Shown piece after piece: positions 41,132-48,853 of a DNA stretch of 64,000 bases. The DNA lies in the NCBI RefSeq assembly GCF_000297395.2, contig NZ_HF570108.1, positions 4,099,822-4,163,821 on the forward strand, written 5' to 3'. A program made the translations under genes and the position numbers. The notes beneath the pieces are model-generated. The model worked only from the letters and a program-made list of their open reading frames with translations. It did not search any database and was not told the DNA's origin. Every line of letters begins with the position of its first letter. The first letter of the stretch is position 1. Source of the DNA: Micromonospora lupini str. Lupac 08. Lineage in GTDB: Bacteria; Actinomycetota; Actinomycetes; Mycobacteriales; Micromonosporaceae.

Positions 41132-42016
41132 GTGAGTGAAATGGCAGGTCCGGACCGCTGGAGTGTGGCCAACACGGCACTGCGGGCGGCTGCCGACCGG
41201 TTCACCGGCATGGTGGCCACCGCACTCTCGCCCACGGTCAAGGTCACCGCCGACTGGACCCTCGCCGACACCGTCGCACACGTGGTGTCGATCGCGGTGC
41301 TGTACGTGTCCAGGATGGAGGGCACCGAGGTCGCCATCCGGGTGCCGGGCCTGGAGGACATGCTCGCCGTCACGAACGTCGACACGGTGGCCGACGTCAA
41401 CGACCACGTGCTCGCCCACTTCACCGAGCGGGACCCGCGAGTCCTGCTGTCGCAGCTCGACACCGCTGTCGCCCACCTCCTGGCCACGACCGCCGATCCG
41501 CGCTCGACGGTGAGTTGGCTGGGCAACGCGCGGGTGACGGTCGGCGGCCTGTTCGCCCACCTGACCAACGAGCTGCTCGTGCACGGCTGGGACATCGCAC
41601 GGGCACTGCGCCGACCGTGGCCGATGCCTGACGAACACGCCGCGCTCTACTGGGAGCTGTTCATGTTCGACATGCTGCGGGACTCGTACGGGGTGCTGCT
41701 CAACACCGCACTGCCGATGCCTCGCCACCACGTGTCGGTGCAGTTCCGCTCGCGGTTCACGCCGACCACGACGCTGACGCTTGGCGACCGCAGAGTGTGG
41801 ATCGCACCGCCCGACGATCCGTTCGACGTGCGCGTGCGGTTTCGGCCCGCCCGGTTCAACCTGATGATGTTCGGCCGGATCGGCATCGCTCAGGCGGTGC
41901 TGCGGCGCGACGTCGTCATCGGCGGGCCGAGGCCGTGGCGGCTGCCCGCCTTCCTCCGGGTCGTGCACATGCCCAACGGTCGGCTCGCGCCGGCGCCGGG
42001 GCGACCGAGGGCATGA
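41132..42016 (+). CDS. maleylpyruvate-isomerase-family mycothiol-dependent protein
   Basis: 294 aa DinB-like four-helix protein. N-terminal VANTALRAAADRFTGMVATA, TADWTLADTVAHVVSIAVLY and the mid-segment LFAHLTNELLVHGWDIARAL with metal-ligand histidines. C-terminal SCP2-like region. Family members use mycothiol, the actinobacterial thiol, for isomerase or transferase reactions; the specific reaction is open. GATACT lies 7 nt before GTG 41132. Confidence 0.8.
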   Translation: MSEMAGPDRWSVANTALRAAADRFTGMVATALSPTVKVTADWTLADTVAHVVSIAVLYVSRMEGTEVAIRVPGLEDMLAVTNVDTVADVNDHVLAHFTERDPRVLLSQLDTAVAHLLATTADPRSTVSWLGNARVTVGGLFAHLTNELLVHGWDIARALRRPWPMPDEHAALYWELFMFDMLRDSYGVLLNTALPMPRHHVSVQFRSRFTPTTTLTLGDRRVWIAPPDDPFDVRVRFRPARFNLMMFGRIGIAQAVLRRDVVIGGPRPWRLPAFLRVVHMPNGRLAPAPGRPRA

Positions 42017-42038
42017 TCGCCGCGCGGCCGGTCGGCTG

Positions 42039-42386
42039 TCAGCTGGCCCGGTAGGTGAGGTAGCGGCCCTCCGGCCAGCTGTGGACGTTGTTGAGCTCGG
42101 TTGCCGGGCCGCTGCAGTCGGGGGTCCGGTAGCCGGGCACCGAGCCGAAGCCACCGCTCCAGGTGAGCATCCAGGCGGCATCGGCCGGGACCTGGTGGCA
42201 GATGCCGTCCGGGGCGGCCAGCCTGCCGGCCACCTCGGTCGGGTAGCTCGAGTAGAAGACCAGGCCCTGGTCGGGGCTCTGGAACGGCTCGCCGGCCGCT
42301 GCGGGCGACCCCGGCAGCGTCACGGCCAGCGTGGTGAGCAGAGCGGCGGTGAGACCCGCGGCGAGCCGGTGGGCGGATGTGCGCAT
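42039..42386 (-). CDS. small secreted protein of unknown function
   Basis: 115 aa with Sec signal (MRTSAHRLAAGLTAALLTTL, cleavage after about residue 31, PAAA). Mature part about 84 aa: GLVFYSSYPTEVAGRL, CHQVPADAAWMLTW, DCSGPATELNNVHSW; two cysteines. GGAAGGA precedes the ATG. No family recognised. Confidence 0.65.
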   Translation of the reverse strand: MRTSAHRLAAGLTAALLTTLAVTLPGSPAAAGEPFQSPDQGLVFYSSYPTEVAGRLAAPDGICHQVPADAAWMLTWSGGFGSVPGYRTPDCSGPATELNNVHSWPEGRYLTYRAS

Positions 42387-42502
42387 GAGCGTCCTTCCGG
42401 GACGGCGTTCAGGGAGCGGACCGAGACCTGACTCAGCCCAGAGTTAGAGTGACACACATCAATGCGGTAGGCCATCCAGGCGAGTCGTTACACTGCACGG
42501 CC

Positions 42503-43144
42503 ATGCGCTCCGGCGAGATCCTCGACCAGCTCGACACCGCAGCCGGAGACTTCAGGTTCCCGGACCTGGGCCACGGCTACTACTACGCGGTCGATGCGCG
42601 GCTGCACGCGTACCGCGACGCGCACCGGTGGGCGCTCATCGTCGAGACGGTGGGTTACTCGCCCAGGGCCGGAAACCTCATCGACGTCCTGCACGTCTTC
42701 GGCAACTGCCTCACCGAGGGGCAGCCGGGCTACGGCAACGAGGACTTCCTCGGTCGCGTCGACAACCCCGACGAGATCGAGGACATGGACGAGCCCGAGA
42801 TCTACTGCGGAAACCCGATCGTCGTACGCGGCCGGCGGATCCCGGTGGCAGCCGAACCGGGCGAGGAACTTGTCGACGTGCTTCGCCGGCTCGTTCCGGA
42901 GCACCGGGAGCTGCTCCTGGCCGACGAGGTCGAGCTGCGGCGGCGGATCCCGGCCGACCTCCCGGAGATCCTGCGGTTGGATCAGTGGCACCACCCGGAC
43001 CCCGCCCGGGACACCCTTCCCAGTCAGTCAACGACCTTCCGTCAGCTCGCCGACGTGCTGGCGACAGGGGACGCGGGTCGGTACGCACCAGACCTGCCTC
43101 CCAACACCCACTGGTCCCACTGGCCGGAGTCCGGGAACCTGTAG
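42503..43144 (+). CDS. DUF7003-like protein
   Basis: 213 aa from ATG 42503 (TACACT 8 nt upstream, near-leaderless). FPDLGHGYYYAVDARLHAYR, WALIVETVGYSPRAGNLIDV, FRQLADVLATGDAGRYAPDL and PNTHWSHWPESGNL match a family I recall as DUF7003, which occurs in polymorphic-toxin and immunity-rich neighbourhoods. No signal peptide. Function unknown. The stop codon is followed in the same frame by the remnant below. Confidence 0.7.
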   Translation: MRSGEILDQLDTAAGDFRFPDLGHGYYYAVDARLHAYRDAHRWALIVETVGYSPRAGNLIDVLHVFGNCLTEGQPGYGNEDFLGRVDNPDEIEDMDEPEIYCGNPIVVRGRRIPVAAEPGEELVDVLRRLVPEHRELLLADEVELRRRIPADLPEILRLDQWHHPDPARDTLPSQSTTFRQLADVLATGDAGRYAPDLPPNTHWSHWPESGNL

Positions 43145-43159
43145 CGCCCACCTCGGCCG

Positions 43160-43330
43160 GCGGACGCTCTGGTCGGAAGCCAGGGCTGGTACGCCGACGT
43201 CCGCGTCGCCGGTGATCACGTCGTGATCTTCCCCGGGCGGATCTTCCGGTACGTCATTGCTGATGACGCGGCGCGCGCCGAGGCTGAGAGGTGCGGGAGG
43301 CGCGCTGGCGTTCCCCCCGCACCAGCGCGG
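43160..43330 (+). pseudogene. 5'-truncated coding remnant
   Basis: In the same frame as the stop of the preceding gene, the reading VGSQGWYADVRVAGDHVVIF, PGRIFRYVIADDAARAEAER and CGRRAGVPPAP looks like the C-terminal end of a real protein (amphipathic, no bias) but has no upstream start or ribosome site. It is probably the remaining 3' end of a deleted gene of the same patch. The downstream continuation to 43444 is not protein-like. Confidence 0.45.
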
Positions 43331-43334
43331 CAGA

Positions 43335-43682
43335 TCAGTGCTCCGACTCACCCGGTGCCGGATCGGGAAGGCTCGCGACGACGAGCTCCACCGCTTCCAC
43401 TGCTGTCGTGGCCTCACCGACAAGCTGTTCATAGCCTGGGGTGAAAACCCGGTAGGGAGGGCCGCCACAGACGATGAAGGGCAACTCTTCCCTCGGGACA
43501 GCAGGGTACGGTTGCCGCGCGTACCTGAAGAACTTCAGCGTCCCGTGCGTGGGAAACGGGAAGAGCGTTCGCAGCGTCGGGTCTTCGTAGGCGGCCTTCA
43601 CGACCGGATCGCCCGACCACCAGCCAGATGTGCCGTGAACGAGCTCGCGCCAGGATTGGGCGGCCTCGATCTTTTCGTCCAT
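43335..43682 (-). CDS. DUF6193-like protein
   Basis: 115 aa from ATG 43682 (GGGAGG 8 nt upstream). Pattern: AAQSWRELVHGTSGW, VKAAYEDPTLRTLFPFPTHG, TLKFFRYARQPYPA, ELPFIVCGGPPYRVFTPGYE, VELVVASLPDPAPG. This agrees with a family I recall as DUF6193, small cytosolic proteins of actinobacteria. Function unknown; neighbours are other small orphan genes. Confidence 0.65.
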   Translation of the reverse strand: MDEKIEAAQSWRELVHGTSGWWSGDPVVKAAYEDPTLRTLFPFPTHGTLKFFRYARQPYPAVPREELPFIVCGGPPYRVFTPGYEQLVGEATTAVEAVELVVASLPDPAPGESEH

Positions 43683-43780
43683 CGTGGCATCCTCCCACCG
43701 CACCGACGCGCCGATCGCAGCAGATTACGCTTCTGGTCACCGCGAACGATGGCGTGCTGCAGACCTGGGGAGAGTGTGGG

Positions 43781-44164
43781 GTGAGCCTCGACATCTCGGT
43801 GTGGACACCGGACGACGACGCCTACGCCGGTCGGAGTGTCCTCGCGGACCCGCCCGGCACCAGCACTGCCGTAGGAGCTGAGAACTTTCGTCACACGTTG
43901 TGGGGCTCCGCGGCCGCTCGGCATCTCGGCGCGACGTTCCTGCCGCAGCTCGCCGACATCACTGTCGAGAACCGTGGGAATCTCCAGATCGCTCCGAGCC
44001 AGCTCGACGCCTTCGAGCGAGAGTGCGGGCTCCTGGCAGACAACGTCGAGCACCTTTCCGCCGCGACGGGATACGACGCGAGACGCATCCTCCACCACCT
44101 GACCAACATGCGACACGCCGTGGAGCGCGCCAGGGCGGTGGGCGGTGGCGTCATCATCTGGTAG
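43781..44164 (+). CDS. hypothetical protein, immunity-like
   Basis: 127 aa from GTG 43781, GGGGAG 8 nt upstream. Strands then helices: SLDISVWTPDDDAYAGRSVL, TVENRGNLQIAPSQLDAFER, LLADNVEHLSAATGYDARRI. The final helix ends GGGVIIW at the C-terminus. No family recognised with confidence. Size, acidity and neighbours resemble immunity proteins. Confidence 0.55.
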   Translation: MSLDISVWTPDDDAYAGRSVLADPPGTSTAVGAENFRHTLWGSAAARHLGATFLPQLADITVENRGNLQIAPSQLDAFERECGLLADNVEHLSAATGYDARRILHHLTNMRHAVERARAVGGGVIIW

Positions 44165-44207
44165 GTGGCATGCGGGCGCGCCGGCTGGGTGGCGAACCTC
44201 AGGGTGT

Positions 44208-44810
44208 TCAGAGGTAGTCGAAGAACCGCGTGAACCACGTCGCATCGGCCGTTGGACCGAAGACCCATCCGTTGGGCCCGTCGTAAGGCGTGGCGAGGAT
44301 GTGCTCGGGCACGACGAGGTAACCGAGACCGGAAAGTGCGTACTCGATTCGTTGCCGGTCGTCGGGGTGCACGTAAGGCTTCTGGTCGCTTGGACTGGAC
44401 GCCCCGTAGGTGGCGAGGCCACCGAACTTGCTGACGTTCACGATCAACGACAGCGGGATCCGTGTGCGCTTCTGGCGACTGCGGCTGGCCTCGGCGGGAA
44501 TCCAGATGCTCCCGAGGCTGGCAGAGTCCTGAGCCATCTCCGAGTCGCACGGGTAACCATAGGTCTCGCTCAACCGCTCTGCGAGCCGGGCGAACCGGCC
44601 CTGGGCCGGGGCGGGGTCGAAGTCCCGTGGCACCTCCAGACCGTAGCCCTCACCTCGCGACAGCCGCTCGTTCAACGCTGCGGACACGGCTGGCGGCATG
44701 ACCCCCTCCACCATGGCTCGCAGGATCGACTCGCGCCCGATGCCGTCTTTCACTGGTGCGACCGGTTCGTCCAGTGCCCGGAGTATCGACCACCAGTCCT
44801 CGTCCACCAT
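44208..44810 (-). CDS. hypothetical protein, immunity-like
   Basis: 200 aa, cytosolic. Contains WWSILRALDEPVAPVKDG, GLEVPRDFDPAPAQGRFARL, RIPLSLIVNVSKFGGLATYG, GPTADATWFTRFFDYL at the end, a terminus common in small immunity-type proteins. Coupled to the upstream 410-residue gene by a TAATG overlap. No family recognised. Confidence 0.6.
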   Translation of the reverse strand: MVDEDWWSILRALDEPVAPVKDGIGRESILRAMVEGVMPPAVSAALNERLSRGEGYGLEVPRDFDPAPAQGRFARLAERLSETYGYPCDSEMAQDSASLGSIWIPAEASRSRQKRTRIPLSLIVNVSKFGGLATYGASSPSDQKPYVHPDDRQRIEYALSGLGYLVVPEHILATPYDGPNGWVFGPTADATWFTRFFDYL

Positions 44811-46042
44811 TAGAGCCGCTCCTCGACGATCGGAAAGGCCCGGCGCACGTCCGTCAGGAGCTCGTTCCGCCGCGCGGCGTACGTGCTGACCGCCGCCCAG
44901 AGCGCCTCCAACGCGGCCTGGAGCGGGTCCGCCTCGCCGGCGGCCACGAGTGCCGGCAGCGCCATCGCGACCGGGTTCACCGGGGCGTCGAGAGCCTCGC
45001 CCAGCGGATCAGCCGGGCCGAAACCCGCCGGACGCAGCGAGACGATCGAGAACGTGACGGGCGGCTCGCCGAGGATCCGCGTCCACAGTGCTCTGGAATC
45101 GGCGAACTCGGCGGGTAGCGGCAGCCCTCGATCCAGGGCCGTCCATGCCGGTGCCATCCAGTCGAGGTCCGCGATACCGGCGACGGTGAACGCCTGCCGT
45201 GCCGCCCAGATCGCGATCTGCCGCTGGATGCCGGCGTCGACGGCGGCCACCCCGTCGACCAGGTCCCGGTCCAGCAGGACGATGCCGTGAACATTGCCGC
45301 GAACCTGTCGGAGCCGCTCAGTCGGTAGACGGCCGCCCCAGCGCCGCAGCTCATCCCGCCTGCGGTACTCCTCGTCGCGACGTTCTCGCTCCAACCGCCT
45401 GCGCTGCTCGGCTTCGACCTGCTCCCACAGGCTGCGTGCGGGGGGCAAACCGGCCGCCCAGCCGTGCCAGTAGGCGGCGGCCCGGCTGGTCTGGCGCAGG
45501 ATCGCGTCGGTACGCGTCGCGGCGTCACTCGGGTCGCCGCCCGTCGCGCCCTCCGGCCAGAAGCACAGCAGGTAGCGGTCCGGTCGCCGATCCATGTAGG
45601 TGTAGTCGCCGTCGTCCATCTCCTCGGGGTCGAGTCCGCCGAACGGGTCGCTCCCCGCGTCCATGCCCGTGGCGCAGTACCGCACGCGGTAGGCCGGCAG
45701 CCGGCCGGTGTCCTGCCCTTCGGGGATCAGCCGCAGCTGGGCGAGTGGCCCGTCGCCCCAGGGAACCAGGTCGACCACCGCGTCCCTCGGCCGAAGCGAC
45801 ACCTCCACCACCTCTTCCCACGCGTCAGTCGCGGCCGGCGGCTCACCGTCGTACGCCTCGATCCGGAAGTCGACCCGCCCGGAGTGCGTGCCGGTCATCA
45901 GGAACAGCGCGCCGGGGCAGCCGGCCCCGCAGAGGCCGTTCGCCTGCCCGGCGAACGCCCCCTCCATGTTCGGCAGCTCACGACTCGTCACGTAGATCTG
46001 CCCGTAGTCGACCGGAGCCTTGCCGTCGAAGAGAACGCGCAT
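44810..46042 (-). CDS. conserved hypothetical protein, 410 aa
   Basis: 410 aa. N-terminal beta-rich part (VDYGQIYVTSRELPNMEGAF, CGAGCPGALFLMTGTHSGRV, FRIEAYDGEPPAATDAWEEV), a charged coiled-coil stretch about residues 205-240 (EQVEAEQRRRLERERRDEEY) and a helical C-terminal half (AAVDAGIQRQIAIWAARQAF). CAGGAT lies 6 nt before the ATG on the minus strand. Family not recognised. TAATG coupling to the next gene suggests a functional pair. Confidence 0.65.
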   Translation of the reverse strand: MRVLFDGKAPVDYGQIYVTSRELPNMEGAFAGQANGLCGAGCPGALFLMTGTHSGRVDFRIEAYDGEPPAATDAWEEVVEVSLRPRDAVVDLVPWGDGPLAQLRLIPEGQDTGRLPAYRVRYCATGMDAGSDPFGGLDPEEMDDGDYTYMDRRPDRYLLCFWPEGATGGDPSDAATRTDAILRQTSRAAAYWHGWAAGLPPARSLWEQVEAEQRRRLERERRDEEYRRRDELRRWGGRLPTERLRQVRGNVHGIVLLDRDLVDGVAAVDAGIQRQIAIWAARQAFTVAGIADLDWMAPAWTALDRGLPLPAEFADSRALWTRILGEPPVTFSIVSLRPAGFGPADPLGEALDAPVNPVAMALPALVAAGEADPLQAALEALWAAVSTYAARRNELLTDVRRAFPIVEERL

Positions 46043-46101
46043 CGGCCGATCCTGTCATCGACCGGCGGGCGCCCGCTGTCCCCTCGCCCCTCTGAGCTGG
46101 T

Positions 46102-46929
46102 TCACAGTCGGTACCGTGGCAACGCCGTCCAGTGGGCCACCGTCGCATCGTCCGGGGCCTGAGCGTCGGGGCCACCGGCCATCCGAGCTTCGGCCTGCCG
46201 GACGCGGTCGATGACACCGGACGGGCCGTAAGCGGTGAGCAGTTGCAGTACGCCGGGCCAGTCGGTCAACCCGTACGGGCTGACGATCCGGCTGGCGCCG
46301 TTGCTGAGCATCGCAATGCCGTTCAGGTCGTCCACGGCACGGCTGCCGGTGACCGCCTCCCGTGCGGCGCGCGGGTCGTCCTTGGCGATCCAGTAGCCGC
46401 CCGGCCGGTTGCGGCGGGCACGCAGCGCCGTGGCGCAGGAGGCGCGGATGCGGTCGTACTCGGGAGTTCCGGGTGTGACGCCGCTCAGCGGCCGTGAACA
46501 CTCCCGCCTGGCGATCACCTCGCGCTCGTCGGTGACCACCTGCGGGCCACCGCCGACATGGTCGAGGACGAGGAACGAGTCCGCGAGCAGGAGATGGTCC
46601 AGGCGTCCCCGGTGGGCGCGGACCATCAGGACGGTGGCCTGCGGACTGCGGGGGTCCGCGATGTCGCAGGTGGCGCTGTGCGCGGCGGCGACCTCACCGA
46701 TGGCGCCGGCGAGGATGTCCGGGAGGTCCCGTCCGTCGTTTCGCGACAGGCCACCGAGCAGCGTGCCGCCGAGACGGTGGGTGTACCAGGCGACTCCGTG
46801 CGCGCAGAGCTCTTCGGCTCCCGGAATGCCGGCACCGTCCAGCAGCACGACGGCGCCCGGAACGGCACCGACGAAGTCCTCGTTCGGCCGGCCGGCCCTA
46901 CCGGCGCTCGTGGTCAGGCTGACGCGCAT
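46102..46929 (-). CDS. PP2C-like phosphatase family protein, possibly degenerate
   Basis: 275 aa. PP2C metal-site motifs: RPNEDFVGAVPGAVVLLDGAG near the N-terminus and DDATVAHW at the C-terminus. The usual SDG motif reads LSNGASR, with Asn in place of Asp, so metal binding may be weakened. No kinase is adjacent. The gene lies 15 nt after the quinone oxidoreductase stop and 59 nt before the 410-residue gene, so transcription from the TetR-controlled promoter could continue through it. Confidence 0.65.
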   Translation of the reverse strand: MRVSLTTSAGRAGRPNEDFVGAVPGAVVLLDGAGIPGAEELCAHGVAWYTHRLGGTLLGGLSRNDGRDLPDILAGAIGEVAAAHSATCDIADPRSPQATVLMVRAHRGRLDHLLLADSFLVLDHVGGGPQVVTDEREVIARRECSRPLSGVTPGTPEYDRIRASCATALRARRNRPGGYWIAKDDPRAAREAVTGSRAVDDLNGIAMLSNGASRIVSPYGLTDWPGVLQLLTAYGPSGVIDRVRQAEARMAGGPDAQAPDDATVAHWTALPRYRL

Positions 46930-46944
46930 TCGCGGGCACCTCGC

Positions 46945-47943
46945 TCAGAGCCGTAGCGCGAGCTTGCCCACGGTAGCCCGTGCCTCCAGTTCCGCGAGCG
47001 CCTTCGGCCCCTCGGCGAGCTCGTAGGTGGTGGGCTGGCCGGGGCCGAGCACCCCGGCGGCGATGAGCCCGAACAGCTCACCCATGAGCTCACCGAAGAT
47101 GTGCGGTGCGGCCTGAATGAGGATGCCGATATTGAGGCCGATGACGTGAACCTGGTGCTTGTAGACCAGGTCCCAGTTGGTGATCGCGGCTTCTCCGCCG
47201 GCCAGGCCATAGACGACGACCCGACCGGTGACCCGCTTGGCGACGGTCAAACTGGCCTCAAGGGTGGCTCCACCAACCGACTCCAGCACCACGTCGACGC
47301 CCGCGCCCCCGGTCAGTCGCAGGACGTCGACGGCCAGATCGGTGCTGCGGGAGTCGACGACGTGGTCGGCGCCCAGGGCTCGTACCGCCTCGTGTTTGCC
47401 GGGTGAGGCAGTGGCAATCACCGTCGCGCCGTAGTGCTTGGCGATGGTCACCGCGGCTTGGCCCGTTCCGCCGGCAGCAGCGTGGATCAGCACGGTCTGT
47501 CCCGCGACGACCCCGCCCAAGGGCTTGAGCGCCGCCAGTGCGGTCGGCCAGTTCACGAGCAGGCCGAGCGCCTGCTCGTCGGTCCAGCCCGGCGGGACGG
47601 GGACCGCCGCAGCCGCGGGCAGCAGCAGGTACTCGGCGAATGCGCCACCTCCGATCGAGACGCCGACGACGTGAGTGCCGAGTTCCAGACCGGTCACTCC
47701 CTCGCCGATGGCGGTGACCTCACCGGCGCCTTCGATACCGGCCAGATACGGCGGCTGCGGGCCGCCCGCGAACGTGCCGTGCGCCTGCGAAATGTCGACG
47801 AAGTTGACGCCGGCGGCGAGGACCCGGATCAGCACCTCGCCGGGGCCTGGCTTCGGTACGGGCGCGTCGGTGATCAGGCGCAGGTCTCCTGGGCCCGTCA
47901 GAGATCTCTGCTGCAGGGCGCGCATGGTCGAGGCAGTACTCAT
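46945..47943 (-). CDS. zinc-independent quinone oxidoreductase/alcohol dehydrogenase (MDR)
   Basis: 332 aa medium-chain dehydrogenase/reductase. Catalytic GroES domain (about 1-125) with PYLAGIEGAGEVTAIGEGV; NADPH-binding AAAGGTGQAAVTIAKHYGAT. No structural or catalytic Cys/zinc set, so NADPH:quinone reductase type. Divergent from a TetR gene; operator copies lie 16 and 71 bp upstream of its start. Reduces quinones or enones, likely protective; the inducer is unknown. Confidence 0.9.
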   Translation of the reverse strand: MSTASTMRALQQRSLTGPGDLRLITDAPVPKPGPGEVLIRVLAAGVNFVDISQAHGTFAGGPQPPYLAGIEGAGEVTAIGEGVTGLELGTHVVGVSIGGGAFAEYLLLPAAAAVPVPPGWTDEQALGLLVNWPTALAALKPLGGVVAGQTVLIHAAAGGTGQAAVTIAKHYGATVIATASPGKHEAVRALGADHVVDSRSTDLAVDVLRLTGGAGVDVVLESVGGATLEASLTVAKRVTGRVVVYGLAGGEAAITNWDLVYKHQVHVIGLNIGILIQAAPHIFGELMGELFGLIAAGVLGPGQPTTYELAEGPKALAELEARATVGKLALRL

Positions 47944-47959
47944 GGCAACCGTCTCCTTA

Positions 47960-48030
47960 TTGGTCGGACGACCAACAAATCCTGCATGGCTCAGTGACGG
48001 GGGTCAAGGTAATCTTGGTCGGTCGACAAA
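47960..48030. promoter_or_regulatory. two TetR operators
   Basis: TTGGTCG-ga-CGACCAA (47960-47975, perfect) and TTGGTCG-gt-CGACAAA (48015-48030, one mismatch). They sit between the MDR gene and the TetR gene, the second about 20 nt before the TetR start, consistent with autorepression. Confidence 0.8.
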
Positions 48031-48048
48031 GAAATATGGAGAACCGTC

Positions 48049-48663
48049 ATGGCAGCACGCGGCAGGCCGCGCACCTTCGACCCGGACACGGCCCTGCACC
48101 GGGCGCTGGAGGTGTTCTGGGACCGGGGTTACGAGGGAACCTCACTGAGCGACCTGGCGCAGGCCATGGGCATCGCCTCGGGCAGCATCTACGCCTGCTT
48201 CGGCAGCAAGGAAGACCTGTTCCGCAAGGTCATGGCGCTCTACGGCACGACCTCGGGCGAGCCACCCCGACGCGCGCTGCGCGAGCAGGCGACCGCCCGG
48301 GCCGCGATCCACGCCATGCTGCGCGCCACCGCTGATGAGATCACCCGCTCGGCGAAGCCGCACTACTGCATGCTCGTCCTGGCCGCGCCCACCGGAGCGG
48401 CGGAGAACCATGCGGTCCGGGAGTTCCTCGCCGACGGACGGCGTGGCCAGCACAGTGCCATCAAGGACCGGCTTGCGCGCGGGGTCACCGACGGCGAGTT
48501 CACCACGTCGTCCGTCGAGCTCGACGCTCTCGCCCGCTACTACGCCACTGTGGTGCAGGGCATGTCCGTGCAGGCGCGCGACGGCGCCACCCGCGCGGAG
48601 TTGGAAGCGGTCATCACCTGCGCGATGGCGGCGTGGGACGTACTGACCTCCACCCACCCGTAG
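48049..48663 (+). CDS. TetR family repressor
   Basis: 204 aa. HTH: FDPDTALHRALEVFWDRGYE, SLSDLAQAMGIASGSIYACF, SKEDLFRKVMALYG. Ligand domain of the TetR_C type. ATG after ATGGAGAACC. Divergent from the MDR gene and almost certainly its repressor. The 190 bp that follow hold the promoter and operators of the next gene. Confidence 0.92.
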   Translation: MAARGRPRTFDPDTALHRALEVFWDRGYEGTSLSDLAQAMGIASGSIYACFGSKEDLFRKVMALYGTTSGEPPRRALREQATARAAIHAMLRATADEITRSAKPHYCMLVLAAPTGAAENHAVREFLADGRRGQHSAIKDRLARGVTDGEFTTSSVELDALARYYATVVQGMSVQARDGATRAELEAVITCAMAAWDVLTSTHP

Positions 48664-48744
48664 CACGCCCAGGAATCCCCGACCGAGATCCGGATCCCCC
48701 GCCCATCAGCAGTAGGCGGTGCCGTCACGTGATCACTGCGCCAG

Positions 48745-48757
48745 GAAACCGCTTACC
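48745..48757. promoter_or_regulatory. secondary LacI-like half-palindrome
   Basis: GAAACCGCTTACC is an imperfect dyad (10 of 14 positions with its flanking G) of the form typical for LacI-family sites. It lies just upstream of the -35 box of the following promoter and could be an auxiliary operator. Confidence 0.35.
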
Positions 48758-48766
48758 AGAGGGCTA

Positions 48767-48822
48767 TTGACGGTCATCGTTGGGTCTCAGTAGCGTGATG
48801 CGGGCAGCGAGAAAGCGCTTTC
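48767..48822 (+). promoter_or_regulatory. promoter and LacI-type operator of the ThuA-PQQ gene
   Basis: TTGACG (48767-48772), 18-bp spacer, TAGCGT (48791-48796). The perfect palindrome GAAAGCGCTTTC (48811-48822) lies just after the expected start of transcription, where a LacI-family repressor would block elongation. Ribosome site GGGAG before ATG 48854. Confidence 0.65.
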
Positions 48823-48853
48823 CGACCCTCACCGTCCGACAGGGAGCGCCCCC

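Noticed and set aside
43223..43444. Short plus-strand ORF as an independent gene
   Set aside because: Start lies inside the protein-like remnant and the end is low-complexity antisense to the DUF6193-like gene; listed as a remnant instead.
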